Source: Sphingobacteriales bacterium
Lineage (GTDB): Bacteria; Bacteroidota; Bacteroidia; Chitinophagales; Chitinophagaceae
Direction: 5' to 3'
Length of the DNA stretch: 64,000 nt
Assembly: GCA_016200915.1 (NCBI GenBank)
Contig: JACQDV010000035.1
Coordinates: forward strand, 1-64,000
The translations under genes were made by a program, and so were the position numbers. Each line of letters starts with the position of its first letter. Within the stretch, counting starts at the first letter, position 1. Positions 1-9,162 of the stretch are shown here, in pieces. Under the pieces are notes generated by a model, which saw only the letters and a list, made by a program, of their open reading frames with translations, was not told where the DNA came from and did no database searches.

Positions 1-1
1 C

Positions 2-2551
2 AGTGATAATTGTGATGGTGATATTAGTTCAGCAATTGTGGTAACAACAACCGGTCCAACCGGCCCTGCCTGTGCCCGTACGCAAACATGGACTGCCAAT
101 GTAAGTGACGGTTGCAGTAATGCAGCAACAACTGTAAGCATTACTTATACATGGAAAGAAGATTCACAGGCACCAACCGTGACTAAGGGTATTATATCGG
201 GTTGTTATACAAGCAAGGCAGCGGCAGAAGCAGCGGTATTGGCGGCTACAACGTATAGTGACAACTGCACAGCAAATGCAAACTTAAATGTTGATATAGC
301 ATCAAATATTGACGATCCATGTAATGCAAAAATTATAGTAACTGTTATTGATGGTTGTAATAATGTAGGATTTGTTGATTATACAGTAAGTATAGATGCT
401 ACAATCCCCGTGATAACTGCTACCGGAACTACATTGTCGATCCCTGGTTATAACCCTTCAGCAGCAACTATAGATGCCGCCCTGGGTAGTGCAACGGCTA
501 CTGATAATTGTTCAGTTGGTACACCAACTTATACAGATAGTCCGGTAACAGTGGATGGATGTGAACATTCACAAACAAGAACATGGAATGTTACTGATGG
601 TTGTGGTAACCCGGCTACACCAGTTAGCCGTACGGTAACATGGTTAGTAGATGTAACACCACCATCTATTACTTGTCCGCCAATGCAAACAGTAACATTA
701 AACGTTGCATGTGGAGCAGTATTGGCTGATTATACATCTTTAGCTGTTAAGAGCGATAATTGCGGCGGACCAGTTTCAATTACACAAAGTCCTTTACCGG
801 GAACTGTAATTGGCGGAACCGGTACTACACCTGTTACATTAACTGTTACAGACGAAGCTGGCAATACCAATTCCTGTACATTCAGTGTAATTAAATCAAG
901 CAGCCTGGGCCCTGTAATAAATTTAACTGATCCGTCATTGGCAAATGGGTCAACATCTTTATTTGCAACAGACCCGGGAGCATGCAGTACTATAGTACTA
1001 TTTGATTATTTTGTGACTATGCCTTGTGGTGGAGAATTAGGTTCAGTTAGTGCAACAGGAATACCTTCAGGTCATGTATTCCCCAAAGGATCTACGTTAG
1101 TAACTATAACTGCTACAGATCTGTCTGGAAATACATCCACCTATTCATTTACAATTAAAGTATATGATGGTGCGCCACCAACTATTAGTTGCCCGGCACC
1201 GGTAACAGTTTATACTTCAGGTGCAGCCCCTGTTAACATACCTGCAGCCACCATTGGTACAGCAACAGGTAGTGATAACTGTGGCGCAGCAACTATAACT
1301 GCCATACGCAGCGATGCTTTAGCACTCTCATCGCCATATCCTGTTGGTACTACCACTATTACCTGGATGGCAACAGATGGATCGGGCAATACGGCAACCT
1401 GTACGCAAACAGTAACAGTAATAGATATTGTATCAATCAGTGTAACGTTAACGCAGGGTCCTGCAATAACTTGTAATGGTGGTAATACCACACTCACTGT
1501 GTCAGCAACCGGTGGTACAGGAAGTTACAAGTATAAGTTAGATGCGGGCAGTAATATTCCGGCTTCGTCGTACACGTCAGCTCCTTACACCTTCCCCGGT
1601 GTAACGGCAGGATTGCATACCGTAACAGTAACGGATAACGCAGGCAATACCAAAACGGCAACTATTACAATTTCACAACCTGCTGCAATCACTCCAAATT
1701 GTAATAACAACAACCCGGTATTGTACTTTGGTTATACAGCAGACCAGTCGGCAACTATTACCGTAACACCAACTGGTGGTACTGCTCCATACACAGTGAG
1801 CTTTACCATGAACCGCCCTATAGCCTGCAACGTTACCAACAGTGCAGGCGATGAAGTATGGACTGCAGTAACAGGTGGTTCAACAACTAATGCAACCTGT
1901 CCGTCAAGCGGATCTTTAACATTGGCCCCTGTTTCAACGAAATCAGGTATTGCGGCTGGTGGTTCTTATGGAGTAAATATAATCCTTCTTAGCAATGCTA
2001 CTATTACTGCAACGGTAACAGATGCCTGTAGAAATACAAGTACCTGTACAAGCCAGGTAATTGCTGAGGATGTAAGATGCTATCCCGGCAACAACAGTAA
2101 TAATATCAACAACACCAAGGTTACAATATGTCATAAAACAGGAAACACCTGTACCACCCTTTGTGTATCTCCGGATGCGGTAGCCGCACACTTAGCGCAT
2201 GGCGACTTCCTTGGTCAGTGCCAGCCTAACAGCTGTACAAATCCTAACGCCGGCAATAATGGAAATGGAAAAATTGCAGCTACCAGCAGCACAGGTAACT
2301 TTAGTATTGCATTGTTTGAAGCGAAAGCTTATCCAAATCCAACAACCAATACCTTTAACTTGCAGGTAATAAGTTCCGGTAAGGAGGTGATTGATGTGGT
2401 AATTACAGATATCCTTGGCAGACAAGTACAGCAACTGAGAATAAGACCATACCAAACGGTAGAGCTGGGCAGAGCAATGAAGAAAGGTATTTATATGGTA
2501 CATATTTTACAGGGAGATCGTCACGAAACACTTAAACTGCAGAAATTATAA
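2..2551 (+). CDS. Secreted HYR/SprB-repeat protein with T9SS sorting domain (5' truncated)
   Basis: The reading frame is open to the left edge, so the N-terminus and any signal peptide lie outside the window; 849 residues are visible. The visible part is a string of Cys-containing immunoglobulin-like modules with recurrent ATDNC, DGCGN and VTDEAGN motifs. Two resemble hyalin (HYR) repeats (about residues 217-297 and 390-477), and one resembles a SprB-type repeat (about 485-560, ITCNGGN). A Cys/His segment at about 707-743 (CHKTGN then CVSPDAVAAHLAHG) precedes the C-terminal domain. That domain (about 772-849, YPNPTTNTFNL, DILGRQV, KGIYMVHI) is a type A T9SS sorting signal. From the family this is a cell-surface or secreted adhesin-like protein processed by PorU; its ligand is unknown. 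A strong terminator follows. Confidence 0.88.
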   Translation, partial: SDNCDGDISSAIVVTTTGPTGPACARTQTWTANVSDGCSNAATTVSITYTWKEDSQAPTVTKGIISGCYTSKAAAEAAVLAATTYSDNCTANANLNVDIASNIDDPCNAKIIVTVIDGCNNVGFVDYTVSIDATIPVITATGTTLSIPGYNPSAATIDAALGSATATDNCSVGTPTYTDSPVTVDGCEHSQTRTWNVTDGCGNPATPVSRTVTWLVDVTPPSITCPPMQTVTLNVACGAVLADYTSLAVKSDNCGGPVSITQSPLPGTVIGGTGTTPVTLTVTDEAGNTNSCTFSVIKSSSLGPVINLTDPSLANGSTSLFATDPGACSTIVLFDYFVTMPCGGELGSVSATGIPSGHVFPKGSTLVTITATDLSGNTSTYSFTIKVYDGAPPTISCPAPVTVYTSGAAPVNIPAATIGTATGSDNCGAATITAIRSDALALSSPYPVGTTTITWMATDGSGNTATCTQTVTVIDIVSISVTLTQGPAITCNGGNTTLTVSATGGTGSYKYKLDAGSNIPASSYTSAPYTFPGVTAGLHTVTVTDNAGNTKTATITISQPAAITPNCNNNNPVLYFGYTADQSATITVTPTGGTAPYTVSFTMNRPIACNVTNSAGDEVWTAVTGGSTTNATCPSSGSLTLAPVSTKSGIAAGGSYGVNIILLSNATITATVTDACRNTSTCTSQVIAEDVRCYPGNNSNNINNTKVTICHKTGNTCTTLCVSPDAVAAHLAHGDFLGQCQPNSCTNPNAGNNGNGKIAATSSTGNFSIALFEAKAYPNPTTNTFNLQVISSGKEVIDVVITDILGRQVQQLRIRPYQTVELGRAMKKGIYMVHILQGDRHETLKLQKL

Positions 2552-2585
2552 TTGCTCTATAAGTATTTCTGATAAACAAATTAAG

Positions 2586-2607
2586 ACCCCGCAGCTGCGG
2601 GGTTTTA
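2586..2607 (+). terminator. Intrinsic terminator after the HYR/SprB-repeat gene
   Basis: A perfect self-complementary CCCCGCAGCTGCGGGG core, flanked by A on the left and a short T run on the right, lies about 35 nt past the stop codon. Confidence 0.8.
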
Positions 2608-2656
2608 ATTTAAATGTGATAGCCGGTCAGTATCTATGCCTTACATTTACTGCACC

Positions 2657-3508
2657 ATGATGCTGGAAAGAAAGATAGCTTTGATAGTTAATCCGCTTGC
2701 CGGTAAGGGTAAGGCAACACAAATAGCCGGTTTGCTTGCCGGCAAACTTTATCATCATGCTGTAGAATATACTTTGTTTAATGGGGAATGGCCTGAGCAT
2801 TTTAATTCATATACTGATGCCTGGATCATTGGTGGCGATGGCACTATTAATTATTTTATCAATAAATATCCTGATATAACTATTCCGTTAGCTTTATTTA
2901 AAGGAGGAACGGGTGATGATTTTGCCTGTGCATTGTATGGTGAGGTTGACTGGAAACAACAACTGGATTTAATAGTTGCTGCAAGTGCAAAACCAGTTGA
3001 TGCAGGTATATGTAATGGTAAATTGTTTTTGGTGGGAGCAGGGCTTGGTTTTGAAGGTGAGATATTGAAGTCAATGAACGCAATCCGGTTAATTGGCGGG
3101 CACTTTGGGTATTACCTCGCAGTGCTGAGAAAAATATTCGGCTTTAAAGAAAAAAGATTTAAAATCAGCAGTGATGATTTTAATTGCGATGAAAAATTAT
3201 TGCTGGTAGAAATAAATAATACCCGGCAGACAGGAGGAGGATTTTTAATTTCTCCAAAAGCAGTGATAAATGATGGATTATTGGATTTGGTTATCAGCAA
3301 ACCTCTTTCCCTTTTGCAGCGATTGAAATATTTGCCCATTATTGAAAAGGGGAATCATCTTTCTCTCCCTTTTATCAAACATGTTACCGGAACAAAATTT
3401 AGTATCGAGTGTGAACAAATCATTTCGGGTCATATGGATGGAGAAATGATTACAGGAATAAGATTTGAACTTGAAGTGCTGAAAGGGAAATTTCAATTTT
3501 TGTACTAA
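2657..3508 (+). CDS. Diacylglycerol kinase-family lipid kinase (YegS/DagK-like)
   Basis: This encodes about 283 residues of a soluble lipid kinase that would phosphorylate diacylglycerol or a related lipid at the membrane face using ATP. The diagnostic motifs are present: NPLAGKGKA near the N-terminus, GGDGTIN in the nucleotide-binding loop and the following GGTGDDFA. Length fits the YegS/DagK family. An upstream ATG at 2636 would add seven residues (MPYIYCT) with no family support, so I prefer the double ATG at 2657/2660; no Shine-Dalgarno helps decide. The gene stands alone behind a terminator and converges on a broken lipoprotein gene. The exact lipid substrate cannot be read from sequence. 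Confidence 0.85.
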   Translation: MMLERKIALIVNPLAGKGKATQIAGLLAGKLYHHAVEYTLFNGEWPEHFNSYTDAWIIGGDGTINYFINKYPDITIPLALFKGGTGDDFACALYGEVDWKQQLDLIVAASAKPVDAGICNGKLFLVGAGLGFEGEILKSMNAIRLIGGHFGYYLAVLRKIFGFKEKRFKISSDDFNCDEKLLLVEINNTRQTGGGFLISPKAVINDGLLDLVISKPLSLLQRLKYLPIIEKGNHLSLPFIKHVTGTKFSIECEQIISGHMDGEMITGIRFELEVLKGKFQFLY

Positions 3509-3544
3509 GAAGTTTAAGCCGCAGATTCGCAAATTGAGACAGAT

Positions 3545-4102
3545 TTATTTTAATTCGTCTTTTAATACGGGATAGAGACTGATAAATTGAATTTTCCAGT
3601 CGCTGCCTTCTTTTTGCAGAAACGCATTCAGATAAACAGCACCGTAATGTTCCATGTTCATTACCATCTTTTGTTTGCTGATATTGAGAAAACTTACTGA
3701 GTCCTGTGCGGCAGCAGACAGACCCGTATAAGCCACAGTTATTTTTCTTGGACCCGGTAAATAGTTAAAAGGAGATTTTAAATCAATAAGTGTAGTGTCT
3801 TTACTGTCCTTAATAAATTGAAGAAATTCCTGTCTTGTAAAAAACTATGTTCAGCTATGCCAGTGATCATTAAAAAATCATCCGACAATAAGTTACTCAA
3901 ACCAATAGTGTCTGAAACGTTATACGCTTTACTGAATTTATTCATCACTTCACTAACTGCAAAAGAAACACCATTCGTGTCAAATACAACTTGTCCTCCA
4001 CCGCTTCTATATACTAATGGTTCGTTGGAATTAGTTTTTTTGTCTACAGGTAACCAATACCATACTCATTACCATGAGCAGGAATATCAACCGTTTCATC
4101 AT
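3545..4102 (-). pseudogene. Lipoprotein gene broken by two compensating frameshifts
   Basis: On the minus strand an ATG at 4102 starts MMKRLIFLLMVMSMVLVTC, a lipoprotein signal with the lipobox Cys, but the frame stops after four more residues. Removing one base from the 7-base homopolymer at 4035-4041 keeps the frame open for about 65 codons (EPLVYRSGGGQVVFDTNG onward). Adding one base to the 6-base homopolymer at 3839-3844 then joins it to the frame that runs to the stop at 3545 (ending SDWKIQFISLYPVLKDELK). The repaired product is about 185 residues. The Trp-Lys-Ile tail and size vaguely recall SnoaL/NTF2-like DUF4440 lipoproteins, but that is only a guess. Either a pseudogene or two homopolymer sequencing errors in an intact gene. 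Confidence 0.7.
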
Positions 4103-4183
4103 CTTCTTTTGGCTGAAAGTTATGATGATGATATGCCTGTTTCAATGACGGCACTCAATTAAAACACCAATTGTGATTATGGT

Positions 4184-4627
4184 TTAGTAAGGTGACTTGT
4201 AACCCTGTTTCTCCTTAACAGGCCATATAACAATGGCGGCGCAAATGATGATGATATTCTTCATAATGTACTGACCAACCAATGTAAATCCATATGGTGC
4301 ATACTTAAATGAAACCGAAGGGAAGAACAATAGCGGCGTAAATGTACAAACCATGTGTACGAATAATAAGATCAATGCTGTGCGAATACCTTTGCCAATA
4401 ATTAACGCAATACCTACCGCACATTCCCATGCTGCCAGTAATATGATATTAACGGGTTGAGGTATCAGGTCAAAGGTGAGTTTATTGATAGTGTTGATAG
4501 CTAAATCTTCAGCAGGACTATAGCCATGAAAAAATTTTAAAGCACCAAACCAGAGGTAAATAATACCGATACTGATGCGGAGTAAGTTGATGGAACGTTT
4601 GCTAACGTTTACAGATGCAGCAATCAT
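4184..4627 (-). CDS. DoxX-like integral membrane protein
   Basis: A 147-residue protein with four hydrophobic segments: LLRISIGIIYLWFGALKFF near the start, IILLAAWECAVGIALIIG in the middle, ALILLFVHMVCTFTPLLFF, and IIIICAAIVIWP before the basic C-terminus. The G-A-L-K-F motif after the first helix and the four-helix plan fit the DoxX/DoxD-like (YkgB-type) membrane family, whose members are linked to quinone or thiol redox chemistry in some bacteria. No catalytic residue can be named. It is transcribed alone; the upstream carboxylase operon ends in its own terminator. Confidence 0.75.
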   Translation of the reverse strand: MIAASVNVSKRSINLLRISIGIIYLWFGALKFFHGYSPAEDLAINTINKLTFDLIPQPVNIILLAAWECAVGIALIIGKGIRTALILLFVHMVCTFTPLLFFPSVSFKYAPYGFTLVGQYIMKNIIIICAAIVIWPVKEKQGYKSPY

Positions 4628-4694
4628 TTTTGTAAATGTTGGTTGAGGCGAAAAATTAAAAGGATTGCCAGTTTTAGCGACTGATAAAAATCAA

Positions 4695-4724
4695 CCGGCC
4701 TTTTGAGATTAGTCAAAAGGCCGG
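4695..4724 (-). terminator. Terminator of the acyl-CoA carboxylase operon
   Basis: A perfect 12-bp stem (CCGGCCTTTTGA / TCAAAAGGCCGG) with a 6-nt loop lies 27 nt beyond the carboxyltransferase stop codon. Read on the minus strand it is followed by the T-rich stretch TTGATTTTTATC. Confidence 0.8.
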
Positions 4725-4751
4725 AATCAGAATTCAAATGGGTGTTATAAT

Positions 4752-6293
4752 CTACAAAGGAATGTTACCATGTTTTTTACGGGGTCGTTTAACCACTTTA
4801 TTTTCGAGCATAGCAAATGCTTTAATTAGTTTTCTTCTTGTTTCTTTTGGTTCTATTACTTCATCTATAAAACCACGTTCAGCTGCCTGGTAAGGAGTGG
4901 CAAATTTTTCAGCATACTCCAGTTCTTTTTCGTGGTGTTTTTTTGCAGGATCGGCAGATTCAGATATTTCTTTTTTGAAAATGATTTCGCTGGCTCCTTT
5001 AGCTCCCATTACGGCAATCTCTGCTGATGGCCATGCATAGTTCATATCCGCACCAATATGTTTGGAGTTCATCACATCATAAGCGCCGCCATACGCTTTA
5101 CGGGTAATTACTGTGCAGCGTGGTACTGTAGCTTCACTCAATGCATATAACAATTTTGCTCCATTAGTGATGATGCCATTCCATTCCTGGTCAGTGCCGG
5201 GTAAGAAACCCGGAACATCTACCAATACTAATAATGGAATATTGAAACAATCGCAGAAACGGGTAAATCTTGCACCTTTCTTTGAACTGTCAATATCCAA
5301 TACACCGGCAAGGCTCATGGGTTGATTAGCTACAATGCCCACACTTCTTCCGGCTAATCTTGCAAAGCCAACTACAATGTTAGTAGCATAATCTTTATGT
5401 ATCTCAAAAAAACTATCTGTATCACAAATACCTTCAATCACTGCTCTCATATCATAAGGCTGGTTTGGGTTATCCGGAACAATCGTTTCTAATGCTGCTC
5501 TTGTTTCATCTCCCGGAGTAAAAGGTAACTTGGGTAATACATCTTCACAGTTCTGCGGCATATAACTCAGTAATTTTTTTACCTGGTTAATGCAGTCCAT
5601 ATCATTCATGGCTGTTAAATGTGTAACGCCTGATTTAGTGGAATGAGTAGAAGCTCCACCTAATTCTTCTGAACTTACTTCTTCATTGGTTACTGTTTTT
5701 ACAACGTTAGGCCCTGTTACAAACATATAACTCGTATTCTCCACCATAATAGTAAAGTCAGTCATAGCCGGAGAATAAACAGCGCCACCGGCACAGGGCC
5801 CCATAATAGCGGATATTTGAGGAATAACACCAGATGATTGAACATTACGATAAAAAATATCTGCATAACCACCCAATGAACGAACACCTTCCTGTATCCT
5901 GGCACCACCGGAATCATTTAAACCAACCATCGGTGCGCCACCCTTCATTGCTAAATCCATGATGCGGCATATTTTCTCTGCATGTGTTTCTGATAAGGCT
6001 CCACCGAATACCGTGAAGTCCTGGGCAAATACATATACTAATCTTCCGTTCACTGTTCCATAACCGGTGATAACACCATCACCGTAGTATTGCTGATCTT
6101 CCATTCCAAAATCTTTGGTGCGGTGTGTTACCAATGCACCTATTTCTTCAAAAGAACCGGGATCCAATAACAACCGGATGCGTTCTCTTGCAGTAAGTTT
6201 TCCTTTTTGATGTTGTTTTTTGTTTCTGTCATGGCCACCACCCAGTTTTCCTTCCTCAATTTTTTCCCGTAGTATATCAATCTTAGCTTTCAT
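4752..6293 (-). CDS. pccB: Acyl-CoA carboxylase carboxyltransferase subunit (propionyl-CoA carboxylase beta type)
   Basis: This 513-residue subunit transfers CO2 from carboxybiotin to an acyl-CoA, most likely propionyl-CoA giving methylmalonyl-CoA. It shows the family start ([20 protein letters not shown]), the crotonase-fold acyl-CoA segments [10 protein letters not shown] and [16 protein letters not shown], and the second half with GFLPGTDQE and [15 protein letters not shown]. The first ATG matching the family N-terminus is at 6293 ([11 protein letters not shown]); reading further upstream would run into the biotin carboxylase gene. It is the last gene of a three-gene operon (biotin carrier, biotin carboxylase, carboxyltransferase), 32 nt behind accC. 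Methylmalonyl-CoA decarboxylase is an alternative, but the adjacent biotin carboxylase argues for a carboxylase. Confidence 0.93.
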   Translation of the reverse strand: MKAKIDILREKIEEGKLGGGHDRNKKQHQKGKLTARERIRLLLDPGSFEEIGALVTHRTKDFGMEDQQYYGDGVITGYGTVNGRLVYVFAQDFTVFGGALSETHAEKICRIMDLAMKGGAPMVGLNDSGGARIQEGVRSLGGYADIFYRNVQSSGVIPQISAIMGPCAGGAVYSPAMTDFTIMVENTSYMFVTGPNVVKTVTNEEVSSEELGGASTHSTKSGVTHLTAMNDMDCINQVKKLLSYMPQNCEDVLPKLPFTPGDETRAALETIVPDNPNQPYDMRAVIEGICDTDSFFEIHKDYATNIVVGFARLAGRSVGIVANQPMSLAGVLDIDSSKKGARFTRFCDCFNIPLLVLVDVPGFLPGTDQEWNGIITNGAKLLYALSEATVPRCTVITRKAYGGAYDVMNSKHIGADMNYAWPSAEIAVMGAKGASEIIFKKEISESADPAKKHHEKELEYAEKFATPYQAAERGFIDEVIEPKETRRKLIKAFAMLENKVVKRPRKKHGNIPL

Positions 6294-6325
6294 ATTCAAT
6301 GTTTGTTTCAATAAATGAATAATGA

Positions 6326-7798
6326 TCAGGCCAGCCTGCGTTTCCAACTGGTTGTTTTATGTTCAACCGGTTTTAAAATATTTTGCTGATCGAGCCAGTA
6401 TTTAACTGCCACAATAGCAGCTATCTCAGCATTGGCTTTTTGTTTTTCTTTGATGCTTTCCGGGGTGTAATATTTTTTTACAAAGTGTGTATCAAAATGA
6501 CCGGAGAAGAAAGCATCATGTTCAAATACAAATGTTCCGAATGGAAGGGTAGTTGATACACCTTCTATTTTATAATCTTTAATGGCCTGCAACATTTTTT
6601 GAATGGCTTCTGTTCTTGTTTTGCCATGCACCACCAGTTTGGCGATCATCGGATCGTAATAGATTGGAATAGCCATTCCTTCTTCATACCCATCATCCAC
6701 TCTTATACCTTCACCAACAGGTTTTTGATATTTAGTTAATGTACCGATAGATGGTAAGAAGTTATTGAGCGGATCTTCTGCATATACTCTCAATTCAATG
6801 GCATGTCCATCGGGTTTGATATCATCCTGTGTTAATGATAATACTTCACCTCTTGCTATTCTTATTTGCTGTTCTACTAAATCTATTCCCAATATCATTT
6901 CAGAAACGGGATGCTCCACCTGTAACCTTGTATTCATTTCAAGGAAATAGAAATTCAGTTTATCATCTACTAAAAACTCCACTGTTCCTGTGCTAACATA
7001 ATTACAGGACTTAGCAACCATTACTGCAGCATCACCAATCTTTTCTCTCATCTCAGGTGTTACAACAGAGGATGGTGTTTCTTCCACTACTTTCTGATGA
7101 CGACGCTGAATACTGCATTCTCTTTCCAGTCCGTGAATTACATTACCATGTTTATCAGCCACCACCTGTACTTCAATATGTCTTGGAGAAGTAACATATT
7201 TCTCAATGAAAACTGAACCATCGCCAAATGAGGAAGTGGCTTCGCTGATGGCTCTTTCCATTTGCTCTTTCATATCTTCCGGTCTGTCAACTATACGCAT
7301 TCCTTTACCACCACCACCTGCAGATGCTTTAATTAAAATAGGATAACCAATTTTATCAGCAACAGCAATGGCTTCTTTTACATCATCAATGGCATGATCC
7401 ACACCAGGAACCATCGGAATATTATATTTCTTTACGCTGTCTTTAGCTGCCAGTTTTGATCCCATGATGCGCATGGCTTCAGGAGTTGGTCCAATAAACT
7501 CAATACCCGCATCAGTTACTTTTTGTGCAAAATCAGCATTCTCGCTCAAAAATCCATAACCGGGATGTATTCCATCCACTCCTAATTCTTTACAAATAGC
7601 TATGATCTTATCGCCATTCAAATAAGACTGATTAGAAGGCCCGGCGCCAATACAAACTGCTTCATCAGCAAACAACACATGTGGGGAATGACGATCCGGC
7701 TCAGAAAAAACAGCGACTGATTTAATTCCCATTTTGCGGATGGTACGCATAATGCGTAAAGCAATTTCTCCACGGTTGGCCACTAATATTTTTTGCAT
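6326..7798 (-). CDS. accC: Acetyl/propionyl-CoA carboxylase biotin carboxylase subunit
   Basis: A 490-residue ATP-grasp enzyme that carboxylates biotin on the carrier protein using ATP and bicarbonate. The N-terminal [14 protein letters not shown], the glycine-rich ATP loop [14 protein letters not shown], the RHIEVQV strand, the active-site segment [14 protein letters not shown] and the C-terminal RVYAEDP are all present. About 40 residues beyond the core may contact its partner subunits. It sits between the biotin-carrier gene upstream (107-nt gap holding an 83-bp quasi-palindrome) and the carboxyltransferase downstream. With a separate short carrier protein and a PccB-type partner, a propionyl-CoA carboxylase role is likelier than fatty-acid AccC, although the sequence alone does not exclude the latter. 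Confidence 0.94.
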   Translation of the reverse strand: MQKILVANRGEIALRIMRTIRKMGIKSVAVFSEPDRHSPHVLFADEAVCIGAGPSNQSYLNGDKIIAICKELGVDGIHPGYGFLSENADFAQKVTDAGIEFIGPTPEAMRIMGSKLAAKDSVKKYNIPMVPGVDHAIDDVKEAIAVADKIGYPILIKASAGGGGKGMRIVDRPEDMKEQMERAISEATSSFGDGSVFIEKYVTSPRHIEVQVVADKHGNVIHGLERECSIQRRHQKVVEETPSSVVTPEMREKIGDAAVMVAKSCNYVSTGTVEFLVDDKLNFYFLEMNTRLQVEHPVSEMILGIDLVEQQIRIARGEVLSLTQDDIKPDGHAIELRVYAEDPLNNFLPSIGTLTKYQKPVGEGIRVDDGYEEGMAIPIYYDPMIAKLVVHGKTRTEAIQKMLQAIKDYKIEGVSTTLPFGTFVFEHDAFFSGHFDTHFVKKYYTPESIKEKQKANAEIAAIVAVKYWLDQQNILKPVEHKTTSWKRRLA

Positions 7799-7817
7799 AA
7801 ACTAAAATTTAAATTAT

Positions 7818-7900
7818 GAGTGGTGAATTGTGAGTGGTCAGTATCAGCTATCGTGAATTAGCAAATAAATAAATAATCGATCATTCACTATTCACCATTC
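7818..7900. repeat. Intergenic quasi-palindrome, 22-bp arms
   Basis: The arms at 7818-7839 and 7879-7900 are reverse complements at 18 of 22 positions. They are built of short near-repeats (GTGGTGAA, TTGTGAGTGG), the left arm containing a single C. The element fills the gap between the biotin-carrier and biotin-carboxylase genes. Two elements of like size and plan, but different sequence, occur at 47384-47470 and 52566-52648. Confidence 0.75.
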
Positions 7901-7905
7901 ACTTC

Positions 7906-8397
7906 TTACTCCAATTCAACAAGCAATTGTCCTTTTTCAACAGCCTGCCCCGATTTAACTGCAATGCGTTTGATAACCGCATTCGTTTGTATCATGATGC
8001 TGTTTTCCATTTTCATAGCTTCGAGGATCAATATTTTATCACCTTCATTTAAAGCCTGGCCTTCCGTTACATCAATCTCTAATACCAAACCTGGCATAGG
8101 TGCTTTGATCTCTTTAACATGTTTGGTTGTTGCGGTACTGAACCCCATCTGGTCAACCAATATATCCAGCTCATCTTTTATCTCCATGTCAAAAGTTTCT
8201 CCTTCCACCTCTACTGTTACTTTTTTACCTGAACTATCTGTGCTAATTAATCTGGCTGTTACAGAACGATTGTCTTTAATGAGGTTGAATTCGTTTGGAG
8301 AAATTTTTACCAGGTCGGCCGATTCTATTTCTTCTTTAGAGAAGGAAAACTCAAAGGCATTTGATTTTACCTTGTATGCAGTTTTACTGTCAGGCAT
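7906..8397 (-). CDS. Biotin/lipoyl-attachment carrier protein of acyl-CoA carboxylase
   Basis: A 163-residue carrier protein. The C-terminal half (about residues 92-163) is a biotinyl domain: APMPGLVLEIDVTEGQ, then EAMKMENSI with the biotin-accepting Lys, and a final QAVEKGQLLVELE strand. The N-terminal half, rich in charged residues, probably docks the carrier onto the other subunits. It is the first gene of the carboxylase operon, so the stand-alone carrier, AccC and PccB-type subunits form one multi-protein enzyme. The ATG at 8397 gives MPDSKTAYKVK with no better alternative. The next gene upstream is divergent. Confidence 0.9.
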   Translation of the reverse strand: MPDSKTAYKVKSNAFEFSFSKEEIESADLVKISPNEFNLIKDNRSVTARLISTDSSGKKVTVEVEGETFDMEIKDELDILVDQMGFSTATTKHVKEIKAPMPGLVLEIDVTEGQALNEGDKILILEAMKMENSIMIQTNAVIKRIAVKSGQAVEKGQLLVELE

Positions 8398-8633
8398 AGC
8401 AGCAATTTTTCAGTAATTTAATTGATTTCGCTTAAAACATGTTAAGCCTTTTAAATCAATCCGCAAGTTGGTGGGTATTCGGTGAGTAATTTATGATGTT
8501 ACTCAATGCACGGGAAAACAATAATCAGTTTAAAAAGAAGACGATAGGGATTTGCTTTTCTTTAACGAAACATGGCCTGATACTTTTATAAGGATATGGG
8601 AAAATCAATTTGTAAACATCAAAATTGTATAGC

Positions 8634-9110
8634 ATGAAAAAGATAATATTTACATTAGGTAGCGCTGTTTTATTGTTATCGGCCTGTAATACCACTTCCA
8701 AAGTACAGGAGCCCGAATTCAGGGACGTAAAGGATGTACGGTTGGTAAATGTAGGTGTGTTGAACACCACTGCAGGTGTTGACCTTATTTATTATAACCC
8801 GAATAATTTTGGAGTAGAACTCGCAGACGCCAGGGGTGATGTGTATGTAGATGGACAATATCTTGGAAGATTTAACCTTAATGACAAGGTTAGCATCGGA
8901 AAAAGAAAAGAGTTTGTTATACCTGCGCTGGTTAGCGTAGATAATTTAGGATTAGTAAAAAATCAACGGGATATATACAAGAAGAAAGAAGTGACGATAA
9001 GAATTGATGGTTTTGCCAGATTGAAAAAAGCAGGATTTTCAAAAGAAATTCCGGTGAAATATGAAGGAGTGCAAAGCGTTGATAAATTCAGAAGTATAGT
9101 TTCGCACTAA
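8634..9110 (+). CDS. LEA14-like (LEA type 2) lipoprotein
   Basis: A 158-residue outer-envelope lipoprotein. ATG at 8634 starts MKKIIFTLGSAVLLLSAC, a lipoprotein signal peptide with lipobox LSAC; a TTG nine bases upstream gives no better start. The mature part shows the late-embryogenesis-abundant type 2 pattern: VNVGVLNTTAGVDLIYYNPN followed by VYVDGQYLGRF and a GKRKEFVIPA strand, a beta-sandwich found in bacterial water-stress-like proteins. The molecular role is unknown. It stands alone, with an intrinsic terminator shared with the convergent A2M gene. No clear -33/-7 promoter is visible in the 236-nt upstream gap. Confidence 0.8.
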   Translation: MKKIIFTLGSAVLLLSACNTTSKVQEPEFRDVKDVRLVNVGVLNTTAGVDLIYYNPNNFGVELADARGDVYVDGQYLGRFNLNDKVSIGKRKEFVIPALVSVDNLGLVKNQRDIYKKKEVTIRIDGFARLKKAGFSKEIPVKYEGVQSVDKFRSIVSH

Positions 9111-9120
9111 TTGAATAATA

Positions 9121-9153
9121 AAAAAACATCCGCCAGCTGGCGGATGTTTTTTT
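9121..9153. terminator. Bidirectional terminator between LEA14-like and A2M genes
   Basis: The stem CATCCGCC-AGCT-GGCGGATG, with A run on the left and T run on the right, is symmetrical and can end transcription of both convergent genes. Confidence 0.85.
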
Positions 9154-9162
9154 ATTGGATAA

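Noticed and set aside
3818-4162. Plus-strand open frame of 114 codons opposite the broken lipoprotein gene
   Set aside because: It is antisense to the reconstructed lipoprotein frame, has no family resemblance, no promoter, and arises from the codon pattern of the other strand.
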